Shown here: piece by piece, positions 49,795-60,801 of the stretch | Position numbering within the stretch: the stretch's first letter is position 1 | Layout of the letters: every line of letters starts with the position of its first letter | NCBI GenBank assembly: GCA_029817715.1 | Contig: JARUPY010000534.1 | Location: 3,040,501 to 3,104,500, forward strand | DNA length: 64,000 nt | DNA from: Melastoma dodecandrum | Lineage: Eukaryota; Streptophyta; Magnoliopsida; Myrtales; Melastomataceae | Direction of reading: 5' to 3' | Notes under the pieces: model-generated | What the model saw: the letters and a program-made list of their open reading frames with translations, nothing else | Told to the model about the DNA's origin: nothing | Database searches by the model: none | Translations under genes and position numbers: made by a program

Positions 49795-49804
49795 GCCACG
49801 TGGC
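49795..49804. promoter_or_regulatory. Perfect palindromic G-box GCCACGTGGC
   Basis: A 10-bp palindrome with a CACGTG core lies 145 bp upstream of the VAPYRIN start. It is a binding site type for bHLH and bZIP factors. The match is exact; its function is inferred. Confidence 0.45.
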
Positions 49805-49948
49805 GAAGACCCATTACACGGCCGGCCACTCTGTCTTTTCCTTTAAAATCCCCCAAATCATCACTCCAATTTTTACCCTCTTGCTCTTTCCTTTCCCTTT
49901 TGATTTCATTTTCGTTCCATGGGATTTGCTTAATTCACCGCCCCCACC

Positions 49949-51559
49949 ATGGACAGGCTCATCAGTTTCCAACCCTCGAACGTCGTCGTGGTCCGGATCG
50001 AGCCCGGCCTGAAATCTTTCGGCGAGGTCACCCTTCGCAACGTTATGTACACCATGCCCGTTGCTTTTATGCTCGAGCCCGACAAGAAGGGCCGCTACAC
50101 GATCAGGCCGCAGTCTGGGATCATACCCCCTCTTGGGGAGTTGTCTGTCGAGATAGTTTATAACCTTCCCCAGAGCTCAACCGTCCCTCATATGTATCCT
50201 CGCTGCGACGATTCGTTCTTCCTCCACAGTGTTGTGGTTCCTGGAGCGGCTTCGTCTAGGAATCTGAGCCATGATTCCGTCCCGAGCGACTGGTTTACGG
50301 CGAAGAAGAAGCAGGTGTTTATAGACACCGGGCTGAAGGTTGTGTTTGTGGGATCCGGTGTGTTGGCTCGGCTAGTGGCTGATGGTTGTATGGATGAGGT
50401 TAGGGAGGTCCTTGAGCAGAGCGAACAGGAGTGGAGGTCGGCAGATTCGGTGGACGAGCAGGGTAACACGTTGCTTCACTTAGCCATTGAGCAGGGCAGA
50501 GCCGACCTCGTACAGCTGCTTCTCGAGTTTGAACCTGACATCGAGGCTAAGAGTCGAACCAGGTCTCCTCTGGAGGCGGCTGCGGCTAAAGGGGAAGCGT
50601 TGATATCAGAGCTCTTACTGGCTCGAGGGGCTAGCACAGATAGGTCCGAGACGTCTGCTGTGGGGCCAATTCACCTTGCAGTGTACGGAGGACACACTGA
50701 AGTTCTGAAGCTACTCCTGGAAAAGGGAGCGGAAGTTGACGAACGGAACAAAGACGGTAAGACAGCACTACACATAGCAATAGAAGAGAGGCAGAGAGAT
50801 TGCATAAGAATCCTCCTGAACCACGGTGCGAGGACTGACCTACGCAATGGCGGGGAAGGGGACACTCCTCTACATGTTGCCACAAGCTTTGGCGACGAGT
50901 TCACGGTGAAGCTTTTACTGGAGAAGGGAGCAAACAAGGACATCCGCAGCAGATCTGGGAAAACAGCCTACGACGTGGCCGCAGAGTACGGTAATGTCAG
51001 GCTCCTGGACATGCTCGGGCTAGGAGAAATCCTCTTTGCTGCAGCAAGAAAAGGGGACTCGAAGGCCGTACGGAGGATCCTTGAGCGTGGAGCTTCGATC
51101 AACGGCAGGGATCAGAATGGATGGACGGCCCTGCACAGGGCATCCTTCAAGGGACACGTGGACGTCGTCCGGATCCTGATCGAGAAAGGCATTGACATCG
51201 ACGCAAAGGACGCGGATGGGTACACCGCCCTACACTGCGCAACAGAGTCGGGCCACACGGATGTCGTGGCACTCCTCGTGAAGAAGGGGGCCGACGTCGC
51301 GTCACGGACGAATAAAGGCCTAACAGCTCGACAGATTGCCGAGTTGCTCGATTACGCAGGCATCAAGAGGATGCTGGTGCATGGGGGGGCAACCAAAGAG
51401 ACAGCAGGGGATACGGCGGGAGCGTTGCTGGCATACCGCAGCAAGATGGGCGGGGGAGTAGGTCGGACCGTGGACCACGAACTGAAGGCGAACAAACATG
51501 TTAGAAGGAAATCGGTCCGGGGAAGCTTAGAAGGATCCATGCAAATCGCAGTCATTTGA
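49949..51559 (+). CDS. VPY: VAPYRIN: MSP domain plus ankyrin repeats
   Basis: Cytosolic/endomembrane-associated protein needed for intracellular accommodation of arbuscular mycorrhizal fungi and for rhizobial infection in legumes. The intronless frame gives 536 aa, close to the ~540 aa of known vapyrins. The start [13 protein letters not shown] follows a strong ACCATGG context. The N-terminal MSP (VAP-like) domain is at about 1-115, with [22 protein letters not shown] cut by no gap and [19 protein letters not shown] linker [19 protein letters not shown] matches vapyrin specifically. About ten ankyrin repeats span about 165-480, for example [21 protein letters not shown] and [21 protein letters not shown]. 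The basic C-terminus ends [13 protein letters not shown]. No stop or frameshift breaks it. A VAPYRIN-LIKE paralogue is the main alternative. Confidence 0.92.
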   Translation: MDRLISFQPSNVVVVRIEPGLKSFGEVTLRNVMYTMPVAFMLEPDKKGRYTIRPQSGIIPPLGELSVEIVYNLPQSSTVPHMYPRCDDSFFLHSVVVPGAASSRNLSHDSVPSDWFTAKKKQVFIDTGLKVVFVGSGVLARLVADGCMDEVREVLEQSEQEWRSADSVDEQGNTLLHLAIEQGRADLVQLLLEFEPDIEAKSRTRSPLEAAAAKGEALISELLLARGASTDRSETSAVGPIHLAVYGGHTEVLKLLLEKGAEVDERNKDGKTALHIAIEERQRDCIRILLNHGARTDLRNGGEGDTPLHVATSFGDEFTVKLLLEKGANKDIRSRSGKTAYDVAAEYGNVRLLDMLGLGEILFAAARKGDSKAVRRILERGASINGRDQNGWTALHRASFKGHVDVVRILIEKGIDIDAKDADGYTALHCATESGHTDVVALLVKKGADVASRTNKGLTARQIAELLDYAGIKRMLVHGGATKETAGDTAGALLAYRSKMGGGVGRTVDHELKANKHVRRKSVRGSLEGSMQIAVI

Positions 51560-51834
51560 TCTTGATCATCAATTAGTGGGAATTTGTAAATCCTTTTTTA
51601 ACTTCTTAAAAATCCCTAGAGTTAAAAACATTAGTACAGTAGTCCGCAAGGAATAAAAAAAAGAACTCCCGGGGGTCATGGCTCTTCTGGGGGCCAGCAT
51701 TTTATTTTTCCCAATGGTGTGTCTCTTTCTCCCTCAATTTTAATCACAAATAACAGAAAGATTTTATTTTAAAGAAAATCAGGCATACAATTCCGCCTGC
51801 CCACCCACCAACCCACAGCCCCCGCCACCTGCCG

Positions 51835-51860
51835 TGTTTATATATATGAATATAAACGCG
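51835..51860 (+). promoter_or_regulatory. TATA region of the methionine synthase gene
   Basis: A TTTATATATATG stretch and a second ATATAAA lie roughly 30-50 bp before the presumed 5'UTR exon. This fits transcription start near 51875-51890. Confidence 0.5.
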
Positions 51861-51941
51861 CCGCCAACTCTAAATCCTCCCGGACATTCACAGCAGCTTA
51901 GCAAAGGGAGGGAGGGTCGTCTCGATGGCATGCCCGCAAAG

Positions 51942-52719
51942 GTAGGACTCAAGTGAATCCCTTCTTCTTCTTCTTCTTCCCCTAACCCCTAATTCTCTCT
52001 CTCTCTCTTTCCCCCCTCCCTTTCCCTCTGCGTTCGCTTGATGCTGTTCTCGCGCTTCTTTCGGTACCAATCTCTCGTGATAAACTTCCATCTGCTGTTT
52101 TTTGCTTCCGTGCGTTTTTGGCTGTTAGCATCGCTACTTAGCAAACATAGATCAGTTCACCGTCGATTTTTCTCTCTATCATCTGTCCGTCGGTGCGTGC
52201 GCCTTGATTCGCCTCCTTTCTTGTTTTGTGTTGTTTAGATCGGTGAACCTGGCGCGGCGCATGTCTTGGTCGCCCTGCTGTTGTTGTTTTGAGTAATTTG
52301 AGCGCGGAAGTGCGCGTCACTGTGGAGTGCGTTGTTTGTCCCGCTAATGAAACTCATGCGTTTATTCTTCTGTTTCGGTGCTTGAATCAGGCCTGTTTCT
52401 GTGGAGTGTCGTTTCCTTCTATTTTTTAGTTTTTTTGGTTTTGGCAGTGGCGTGTTGTAATTGATGTGTGAGAAGATGACCAGTAGGGTTGATTTATTTA
52501 TTTTTTTCTCTTGTAAAATTGGGTTTTGGGTGATTTTCGCTGGATTTAATATGTTTATGTGGTTCGGCTTGTTTAAGCTATTCACAGATTGGCTTCTAGG
52601 TTTCTGCATTTCAGCAAAAAATGCTTCCTAATCTACACACAAGTATAGTTATGTATACCTTGGTCATTCTTTCTTATTTTCTCTGTCATTGATGGTTCTT
52701 TCTATCTGTGTTGTTACAG
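51942..52719 (+). other. 5'UTR leader intron of methionine synthase
   Basis: A 778-bp GT-AG intron follows a short leader exon ending GCCCGCAAAG. It ends TTGTTACAG, seven bases before the main start codon. Its interior is T-rich with CT and CTT repeats near the start (about 51960-52010). Leader introns of this kind are common in highly expressed plant genes. Confidence 0.65.
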
Positions 52720-52726
52720 CTTGACA

Positions 52727-55700
52727 ATGGCGTCCCACATCGTTGGGTACCCCCGTATGGGTCCAAAGAGAGAGCTCAAGTTTGCATTGGAGGCCTTCTG
52801 GGATGGCAAGAGCAGCACGGATGAGTTGCAGAAAGTCGCTGCGGATCTTAGATGTTCCATTTGGAAGCAGATGTCCAGTGCTGGGATCAAGTATATCCCC
52901 AGCAACACGTTCTCATACTATGATCAGGTCCTCGACACCACTGCTATGCTCGGAGCTGTTCCCCCTAGATATGGCTGGAACGGCGGCGAGATTGGATTTG
53001 ACATCTACTTCTCCATGGCCAGAGGAAATGCCACTTGTCCTGCTATGGAGATGACCAAGTGGTTTGACACCAACTAGTAAGTTCTTTTTGTAACACTGCT
53101 GACTTGTGAGATGTGTTGGATGGAACTAATTTAACGACACCTATTTTGTGGATGCAGTCACTACATTGTCCCTGAGTTGGGGCCTGAGGTGAATTTCTCC
53201 TATGCATCACATAAGGCTGTGAACGAATACAAGGAGGCCAAGGCGGTATGTAAATGTTATATGAGAGGCTTCTATGTTATACAAGGAATTAGACTTGCAT
53301 ATTATTCAATTGAAGTTGGTCTAGTAAGGAGTCTCCATTTGGGTTTCTTCATTTTGACCATATATGCACAACATGGGTCATATTTTTGTGGAGAGTTCTT
53401 AATCCATTGGAAATCCACAGCTGCATTAAGCAGTTTATGTATACGCGACTGTGGTCCTTGCTACTGCATTTTCTTGATTTGAACTATGTTTTGCAGCTAG
53501 GAATTGACACTATTCCTGTCCTCATTGGCCCTGTTACGTACTTGTTGCTTTCCAAGCCTGCTAAAGGTGTGGACAATACATTCAATCTTCTCTCTCTTCT
53601 TGACAAGATTCTTTCTGTTTACAAGTAAGAGAATGACTTCATTTAAGAATGAGGTAGTTCTTTTATTCCCTGAAGCAGTCATGTGGGTTTTTTCCTGATC
53701 CTTTCAACTGCAAACAAATGTACAGGGAAGTCATTTCGGAACTCAAGACAGCAGGGGCATCATCGATTCAATTTGATGAGCCAACCCTTGTACTTGACCT
53801 TGACTCTACGAAGTTGCAATCATTCACCGAAGCCTACACACACCTGGAGTCGTCAGTTTCAGGCTTGAATGTTCTTATTCAAACATACTTTGCCGATGTC
53901 CCTCCTGAGGCCTTCGATGTCCTTACATCTTTGAAGGGTGCCACTGGGTTTGGATTTGATTTGGTTCGCGGGACAAAGACTTTGGATTTGATAAAGGGAG
54001 CATTTCCCAAGGGCAAGTACCTGTTTGCTGGGGTTGTAGATGGAAGGAATATTTGGGCCAATGACCTTGCTGCATCTCTCAGTACATTGAATGATCTTGA
54101 AGGCATTGTCGGCAAAGGTAATTGGATGTGATTTACATGAAGGTTACCGATGCTTGTTGAATATTGACAAGAATCAATTGCTTGCTCATGCAGACAAACT
54201 TGTGGTCTCTACTTCTTGCTCCCTCATGCACACGGCGGTGGATCTTGTAAACGAGACCAAGTTAGATCAGGAATTTAAATCCTGGCTTGCTTTTGCTGCT
54301 CAGAAGGTCGTTGAAGTAAACGCATTGGCAAAGGCTTTGGCTGGACAAAAGGATGAGGTGCCACCTATTGTGTTGCTTTATTATTCTATCTCTATGTTAT
54401 TGATTGATTACTGGTGGCATTAGGCTTAATGATGCAGTGTGCATGTTTATCATGTTTAGTTTCAATGACTGCTTTAAAAAAAAAGTGTAGGAGGCCACTG
54501 TCAACCCGTAGGTTTGGTTTGATGTGGCAGCAGAGATGGTGTGTTACAATTTAACTTGCAGGATACCTTGATAAAAGTATTAGCATCTCTATGTATTATA
54601 ACACTTTCTAGAGTTACCTTCACAACAGCTTTCGGTGGCCGAGGAGTTTAACAACACTGTACTTCGATAATTTCAGGCATTTTTCTCGGCCAATGCTGCT
54701 GCTCAAGCATCAAGAAAGAGTTCCCCCAGAGTTACTAATCAGGATGTTCAAAAGGCTGTAAGCTCAACTGTCAGATTCTGCTGATTTAGTTTGATGCAGG
54801 TCAGTTATAGAGACAGGTGGGAATTACTTTCTATTTCTCCAGGCTGCTGCTTTGGAGGGTTCTGATCATCGCCGTGCTACAAATGTGAGTGCTAGACTCG
54901 ATGCTCAGCAGAAGAAGCTTAACCTCCCCATTCTTCCGACCACCACGATTGGATCCTTCCCTCAAACCATAGAGCTTAGAAGAGTTCGCCGTGAATACAA
55001 GGCCAAGAAGTTGGTGTTTGGCATATGCTACATTTTGTTTTTCTTTTATGCTTGACTTGGTTACCATACACTTGCCACCACATTTTCAGGATCTCTGAGG
55101 AGGAGTATGTCAAGGCTATCAAGGAGGAGATTAACAAGGTTATCAAGCTACAAGAGGAGCTTGACATTGATGTCTTGGTCCATGGAGAGCCCGAGGTCAG
55201 TCAGTTGATTAAGAAATCGCAAATTGTGGCATATAATAATTAGTAAAGTACTAGACGTGGGGTGTAGTAGACGCTAGGGCAGGGAAGTTAATCTTTTTTT
55301 TTTGGCTTAAAGTTTGGGCTTAATCCATTTCTTTGTGCAGAGGAATGACATGGTCGAGTACTTTGGGGAGCAGTTGTCTGGTTTTGCATTCACTGTTAAC
55401 GGATGGGTGCAGTCCTACGGTTCTCGTTGCGTGAAGCCTCCCATCATTTTTGGTGACGTGAGCCGTCCCAAGCCAATGACCGTCTTCTGGTCTTCAACCG
55501 CACAGAGCATGACGTCACGACCCATGAAGGGAATGCTTACCGGCCCTGTAACCATCCTCAACTGGTCCTTTGTTCGTAATGACCAGCCAAGGTAAAAACA
55601 AACGGATAAAAACAGGATGGGATCGAAGATCCCAGGATGTGAACATTATTCGTTGCAAAATTCATGCATGCAGGATTATTCGTATTTTCGCAGGGTTGAA

Positions 55701-56339
55701 ACGTGCTACCAAATTGCCCTGGCCATCAAGGATGAGGTAGAGGATCTCGAGAAGGCTGGCATCAATGTCATCCAAATCGATGAGGCGGCTTTGCGCGAGG
55801 GGCTGCCATTGAGAAAGTCTGAGCAAGCTTTCTACCTGGAATGGGCGGTTCACTCTTTCAGGATCACCAATGTCGGCGTCCAAGACACCACCCAGGTACT
55901 TTTTCGCTCATAGTCAGGTTTTTTATCCGCTTTAGCAATTTCATTGATCCCTTCTCGTCGCGGCGGACAGATCCACACTCACATGTGCTATTCCCATTTC
56001 AACGATATCATCCACTCCATCATTGACATGGACGCAGACGTCATCACCATAGAGAATTCCCGTTCCGACAAGAAGCTCCTTTCTGTCTTCCGCGAGGGAG
56101 TCAAATACGGAGCAGGGATTGGCCCGGGCGTCTACGACATCCACTCCCCTAGGATACCCTCAACAGAGGAGATAGCTGACCGTGTCAAGGAGATGCTCAC
56201 GGTGCTCGAGAAGAACATCCTGTGGGTCAACCCCGACTGTGGTCTGAAGACCCGCAAGTACCCCGAGGTGAAGCCTGCCCTCAGTAACATGGTTGCGGCA
56301 GCCAAGGTCCTCAGGACTAAGCTCGCTGGGGACAAGTGA
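52727..56339 (+). CDS. Cobalamin-independent methionine synthase (MetE)
   Basis: Transfers a methyl group from 5-methyltetrahydropteroyltri-glutamate to homocysteine, forming methionine; plant cytosolic forms also regenerate methionine in the SAM cycle. Eleven exons give 765 aa, exactly the usual plant length: 52727-53076, 53158-53245, 53497-53624, 53726-54117, 54194-54357, 54677-54757, 54843-55009, 55090-55195, 55341-55591, 55694-55895, 55971-56339. The start [18 protein letters not shown] is canonical. Both MetE halves are complete: the N-terminal half to about residue 400, and the C-terminal catalytic half with [55 protein letters not shown] and [13 protein letters not shown]. These segments carry the zinc-binding His/Cys/Glu residues. 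There is no transit peptide, so it is cytosolic. Phe of the RFETCY block is Val here. Confidence 0.97.
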
Positions 56340-56409
56340 GTTTTTTGGGACGCCGAGGGGGGAAATATATTAGGAAATTTGCACTTCTCTTTCGAGTTTT
56401 GTACGGAAA

Positions 56410-56511
56410 TACGGTTAGTTTTAAAAAAAATTTGCGAAATACAGTCTCAATTTCGTAAAATACGGTTAGTTTTAAAAAAAATTTGCGAAATACAGTCTCA
56501 ATTTCGTAAAA
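56410..56511 (+). repeat. 51-bp tandem duplication inside the left MULE TIR
   Basis: The unit starting TACGGTTAGTTTTAAAAAAA occurs at 56410 and again at 56461 with nearly identical sequence. The right TIR has only one copy, so the duplication occurred after or during formation of this copy. Confidence 0.85.
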
Positions 56512-56881
56512 TACAGTTTTACCGTTGAAGGGACGCGTTTTGAAAACCCGCCCCTCCTTGTAATGTACAAGGGACGAGTTTAAAACCTAAACCCACTTCC
56601 CGACCTTCGAGCCCCAAAACCCCCGACGCCTCGACCTCCGACGCCTACGTCCTCCGACGCCTATCGCCCGTCACTCAATCCGCTCATCGTCCTCCATCCG
56701 TTCGTCAACCTCTAAAAATGGTATGTCCCAAAAAGTGCTGCGATTATTCGTTTACGAAGCGTGCACTAAATATTTTTGTAGTTACCAATTTTGATGATTA
56801 ATGGTATGTTGTTTGAATTTTTGTAGGTATTATTAAGTTCGAAGAACTAGCTAATTCATGTAAGTTTTATCTTACGTTTCA

Positions 56882-58749
56882 ATGTCGCAAGTTCATTTGT
56901 TATTGTATGGTAATGAAAAAGTTATTCATGGTAGTCAAGGAGTAGGTTATAATAGGGGTCTAGTGAAACGTATAAAGGTACCTGCTGATGTCGACTATGT
57001 GCAATTTGAAAGGGTAATTGCTAATGCAATAAGATTAAACGAAGGTAGTAGGCTGGAAATATGTCATAGATATCCCGTTCATTCGTATGGTCTTTCTGGC
57101 ATAAATTTTGTGCTAGTACCTATTGGTGATGATGATTATGTTAGGTTATTGTGTGAGTTTGCGATGTCAAATGGTGACCGCATTCAAGAAATGTATGTGA
57201 TATCAGTTTCTGGGAATTCTAGGAATGAAGGGAGACCGACAAATTCAAGAAGTAAGCATGGTAGTAACATGCAAGCCGTAGGAGTGAATGTGGATGAGGG
57301 GTTAAATGTCGTGCAAGAGAGAATGGAAAATTTCGAAGTTAGTAGAAATATTCGTCGATTGGTACTGGTGAATGAAGGGTGATATGGTGGTAATGTGGGG
57401 AATGAGGAGAATGGTGATAATGAGGATGATGGTAGTAATGATTATGAAGATGATTATGAAGAGGGTGATCCGTTTGAAGATTTAGAACGTGATATGGGCG
57501 ATGAAGTCGTTCTAAACAAAACTATATATCGCAGATATGAGAATCATATCGTTGATTCAATAGTGAATTCCGATGATGACGCCAATACTGATGACGAAAT
57601 GTTCAACGGTGTTGATTTAGGGAACGAGGAAAATATTAAGAATGTCGGGGTTAATGAGGCCGGTCCTTCTAGGAAGAAACGGTTGGAGAAATCTCTACCA
57701 TTCTATCTAGACAGTGGCGATACTGGGAAGGTGATTTTCGAGGAGGATGAAGATGTTAGGATGACGGACGATCTGGACGCTGTGGTTGGATTTCGTAAAG
57801 GGATGCAGTTCAAGCATAAGAACCAATGGTGAATATGTTCCATATCAAGAACCATTATAACTACGTAATTGTGTAGTCAGATAAGAAGACGTGGTCTGTG
57901 TTTTGTTCTGAGTTTGGATTTGGTTGCAAGTGGAGATTACGCGCGATTCAACATGCTTGTAATGATGAGTTTGAAATAACGATTGTTGGGGAGGCGCATA
58001 CATGTTTAAATGCAGTGCTTTCCCAAGATCATGATCGACTTGACTGTAACTTTATGGTTCCCTACTTCCGTACTTTTGTTAGAGAATCTCCTGAAGTGAA
58101 AGTGTCGTTCCTACGGAATGTAATAAAGGAGAGATTTGGTACGAAGTAACTAGGAGACGAGTATGAGATGCAAAGAGGAAGGCAATTGTAGTTGAATACG
58201 GCGAATGGGATGAGTCTTATAATGAGTTGCCGTATCTTATGAATGCAATTAGAATTGCCAACCCTGGAACAATTGTTGATTGGGGTGCAACTTATAATCT
58301 TGGTGATGTGGAAGTATTCCACTTTTAGAGACTGTTTTGGGCGTTTGGACAGTGTATTTAGGCATTTAATCATTGTGCCAGTTGTAAGTATAGATGGCAC
58401 ATTTCTATATGGTAAATATAGGCATAAACTCTTAATTGGATGTGCTATGGACGGGAATAACCATATTGTGCCGCTTGCATTTGCACTGGTTGATGAGAAA
58501 AGCTATGATTCTTGGAATTGGTTCTTGAGATGCCTTAAGGGATATGTCGTTGGTATGACCATTCCAAACAAGGAGAAAGACCTTCTCAAATCACGTAACT
58601 GTACCCGGATGTTTCATCGGAGCAGCCTCAGGTTCCAGAAGATCCCGTCATCAGGCATTATGTTAAGAGGAAATCGACGAGGCGTAGGGGGCTTTACTGA
58701 TATTTGTAAATGTTTATGGACTTTGCGTACAAAACTCATTTGCATATGA
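56882..58749 (+). pseudogene. MULE transposase remnant
   Basis: Successive frames carry MULE transposase order. 56882-57382 is an N-terminal domain (SQVHLLLYGNEKVIHG). 57395-57832 is an acidic linker ending VGFRKGMQFKHKNQW. 57898-58149 is a MuDR-type DNA-binding region (FGFGCKWRLRAIQ ... GEAHTCLNAVL). 58190-58570 is the start of the DDE core, with SIDGTFLYGKYRHKLLI and AMDGNNHIVPLAFALVDE. Stops and frameshifts separate them, and the remaining catalytic core and zinc finger after GYVVGM are deleted. A short unrelated-looking tail follows, in which an alternative frame reads VKRKSTRRRGLY. It cannot encode an active transposase. Confidence 0.8.
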
Positions 58750-58874
58750 TATTCTAAGGTTTTATGTATGATACGTTTATAATATGGATTGTTTCGAAGT
58801 TCGATAGTTTGGTTATTGTATTGTTGAAACATGGTTTCTAATATAATTCGTAAGTACTTAGTAGTATCTAAAAG

Positions 58875-59080
58875 GGGGGCGGGTTTTCGTCCATTGAAGG
58901 GGCGGGTTGGCGGGTTTTGAAAACCCGCCCCTTGTGTGTTGCAGGAGGGGCGAGTTTTCAAAACCCACCCATGGTGCATTCCCTGAAGAGGTTCTCCAAG
59001 TGTTGGGGGGCGGGTTTGGGCGCGTTAAACGCGCCCTCATGCTTCGCCATAGGGACGGGTTTTCAAAACCCGTTTCAAAA
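58875..59080. repeat. Cluster of GC-rich near-palindromes in the MULE 3' subterminal region
   Basis: Several copies of a GGCGGGTTTTGAAAACCCGCC-like unit and variants (GGGCGAGTTTTCAAAACCC, GGACGGGTTTTCAAAACCC) are spaced tens of bases apart. A single related copy lies in the left subterminal region near 56535-56555. Confidence 0.7.
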
Positions 59081-59181
59081 CGCATCACTTCGACGGTAAA
59101 ACCGTATTTTACGAAACTTGGACCGTATTTCGTAATTTTTTTTAAAACTAACAGTATTTGAGTACAAAACTCCTTTTCTTT

Positions 59182-60063
59182 CGTGACTCTAATGGATTTG
59201 TTGGATGGCTTTCAGTAGTAGCCTTTATCTAGGTTTCAATAGTATATATATGCTATAGCGGGAATTCTGGTTAGATACTTACGAGTTAGTTCATCGTACT
59301 ATTTTATTTTTTTATATTTTCCCCTTTTGTACAGCGTAGATTGGACGACAATTAATTGTCTTTCTGACTACGTGGTTTGATTTGATATTGAAAAATAACT
59401 CACTTCTTGGTCTTCGACCCGCAAATCAATAAGAACGCCCCCGATCAGTGCAATGTGATAAAATTGAAATAAAAATAATATATTATATTATGAAAGCTTA
59501 AGAACTCAAGGGAATGAGTTCAAAAAATAAATAAAGCTAATGGGATTTGGAGATATACACAACATAAATCGGAAGGGATAACATCACATGAGAATCCCCC
59601 GAGTGCTTTCTTCCTAAAGCTTAAATTTTCCCACGCGGCCTAAAATAAGTCCGGTGTGTATATTTCAACAGTCTGGCCTTCACGACATGCTCTCCAACAA
59701 AATACTACTCGATCCATGTCGCAAACCTCCGCAACGAACTTCACGGGGTGCATGGACCTCGGTAGCATGCATCATGGAGTCCGTCCGACTCTTTGAAACG
59801 ATCCCACGACCAAAATCCACGGCGGGCACCAATATATGTTTAAATTAGACGGATTAGATGAATGTTTAAAAATATACTATACATATTAAAAATATCAGTT
59901 TGGATAACAAACTAGTACTAATGAGAATAGAGTAGATATAAATGGTAAGTTAACAAAGGTAAAAATCAATTACATAAATTATATGAAGATTATAATGTTG
60001 GTCAGAATCAATTAATTCAACGGGGTTCAAGACACTTGGAACTAACTCGTCCAATGGAGGAGG
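59182..60063. other. Intergenic, no gene supported
   Basis: AT-rich with a short G+C-richer island at about 59640-59840. On the minus strand that island reads TTGGTGCCCGCCGTGG, which resembles the start of an LTR-element internal region. No adjacent LTR end supports it. Confidence 0.4.
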
Positions 60064-60801
60064 TGTTCGCACCGGAAGTGACCGCGGACAAGCCGGATTC
60101 AAATACGTCGAAAATCTCTGGCACTACGGACAATTGATGCCTGAAGGATTCGTTGAATGTGTGGTCGTCGTATGAAATGAAAGAAAAGAGGAAAGACAAC
60201 AGATGGGCAACCTTAAACGGAAGCACTTACGGACGCTATCGACGATACCTTCGGAAGTAAGCAAGAACGCATAAACACAAAGAGAGCTTGAAAGCTGGAA
60301 TGCTTGAAAAGATAAATTAAGCATATGTCCATCTGTAAAGAGGTATTTTGTACAATGCCTAAGAACAAGTATTTATACTAAGCTAGACCTATGTATATAC
60401 GGTAAAGAAATATTGCACATATATTACGCTTCCTTTGCTGCCGGTTTCCATGGAATATTTCATTTTCATATGAGTTATCTTGGCAACAATCTCCTTCCGA
60501 ATCCTGAGATCTTCTGAAGTCTTCCTTATCAGCTAAGTTGATCGATCGTGTCGCCCATTGGCCTTCGCCGTATAGTTTCCTCGTCCGTCTCAACCAACTG
60601 TCGCTTGTCGCTTACGCTGTCCCTTATCGCCCGTCGCCTGGTATCCTTGTCGCTTAGTAACTGCTTCACCCAGCAAGCCTTCTCCTGATGTGTTTCTGTT
60701 GCCACCTCCTTACTGGATTCCCGTCCTTTGGGTCTGCATTCTGAACCGTTGATCCACAGATTAGATCAAGATCTGTGGCCTAGAATTTCTGTCGTTAAAC
60801 A
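60064..60801 (-). repeat. Solo LTR, family B copy 2 (minus orientation)
   Basis: 738 bp. On the minus strand it starts TGTTTAACGACAG and ends GTGCGAACA. The TATA box TATAAATA is at 60370-60377. A perfect 5-bp target duplication GGAGG flanks it (60059-60063 and 60802-60806). It is homologous to 23804-24506 in opposite orientation. No internal region remains. Confidence 0.88.

Larger units (their letters stand above)
47538..49948. other. Intergenic between the DUF639 gene and VAPYRIN
   Basis: About 2.4 kb. It holds the DUF639 gene promoter on the left, a CT microsatellite (about 48471-48487), and the VAPYRIN promoter on the right. A 71-codon basic open frame at 48092-48307 has no recognisable domain. 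The 48.0-48.7 kb part may be transposon-derived, but I could not identify it. Confidence 0.45.
56393..59172 (+). mobile_element. Degenerate Mutator-like element (MULE) with long TIRs
   Basis: Inverted termini pair: CGAGTTTTGTAC on the left and GTACAAAACTC on the right. Each is followed inward by AAATAC(G/T)GTTAGTTTTAAAAAAA, a GTTTCGTAAAATAC-type block and a GTTTTACCGT(T/C)GAAG block, over about 90 bp or more. An imperfect 9-bp target duplication flanks it (CTTCTCTTT at 56384-56392, CTTTTCTTT at 59173-59181). The interior carries transposase-derived frames broken by stops and frameshifts. It lies 53 bp past the methionine synthase stop codon. Confidence 0.82.

Noticed and set aside
59640..59850. 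TTGGTGCCCGCCGTGG sequence as a primer-binding site of the family B element
   Set aside because: It lies about 220 bp outside the LTR end defined by the GGAGG duplication, so it does not belong to that insertion.
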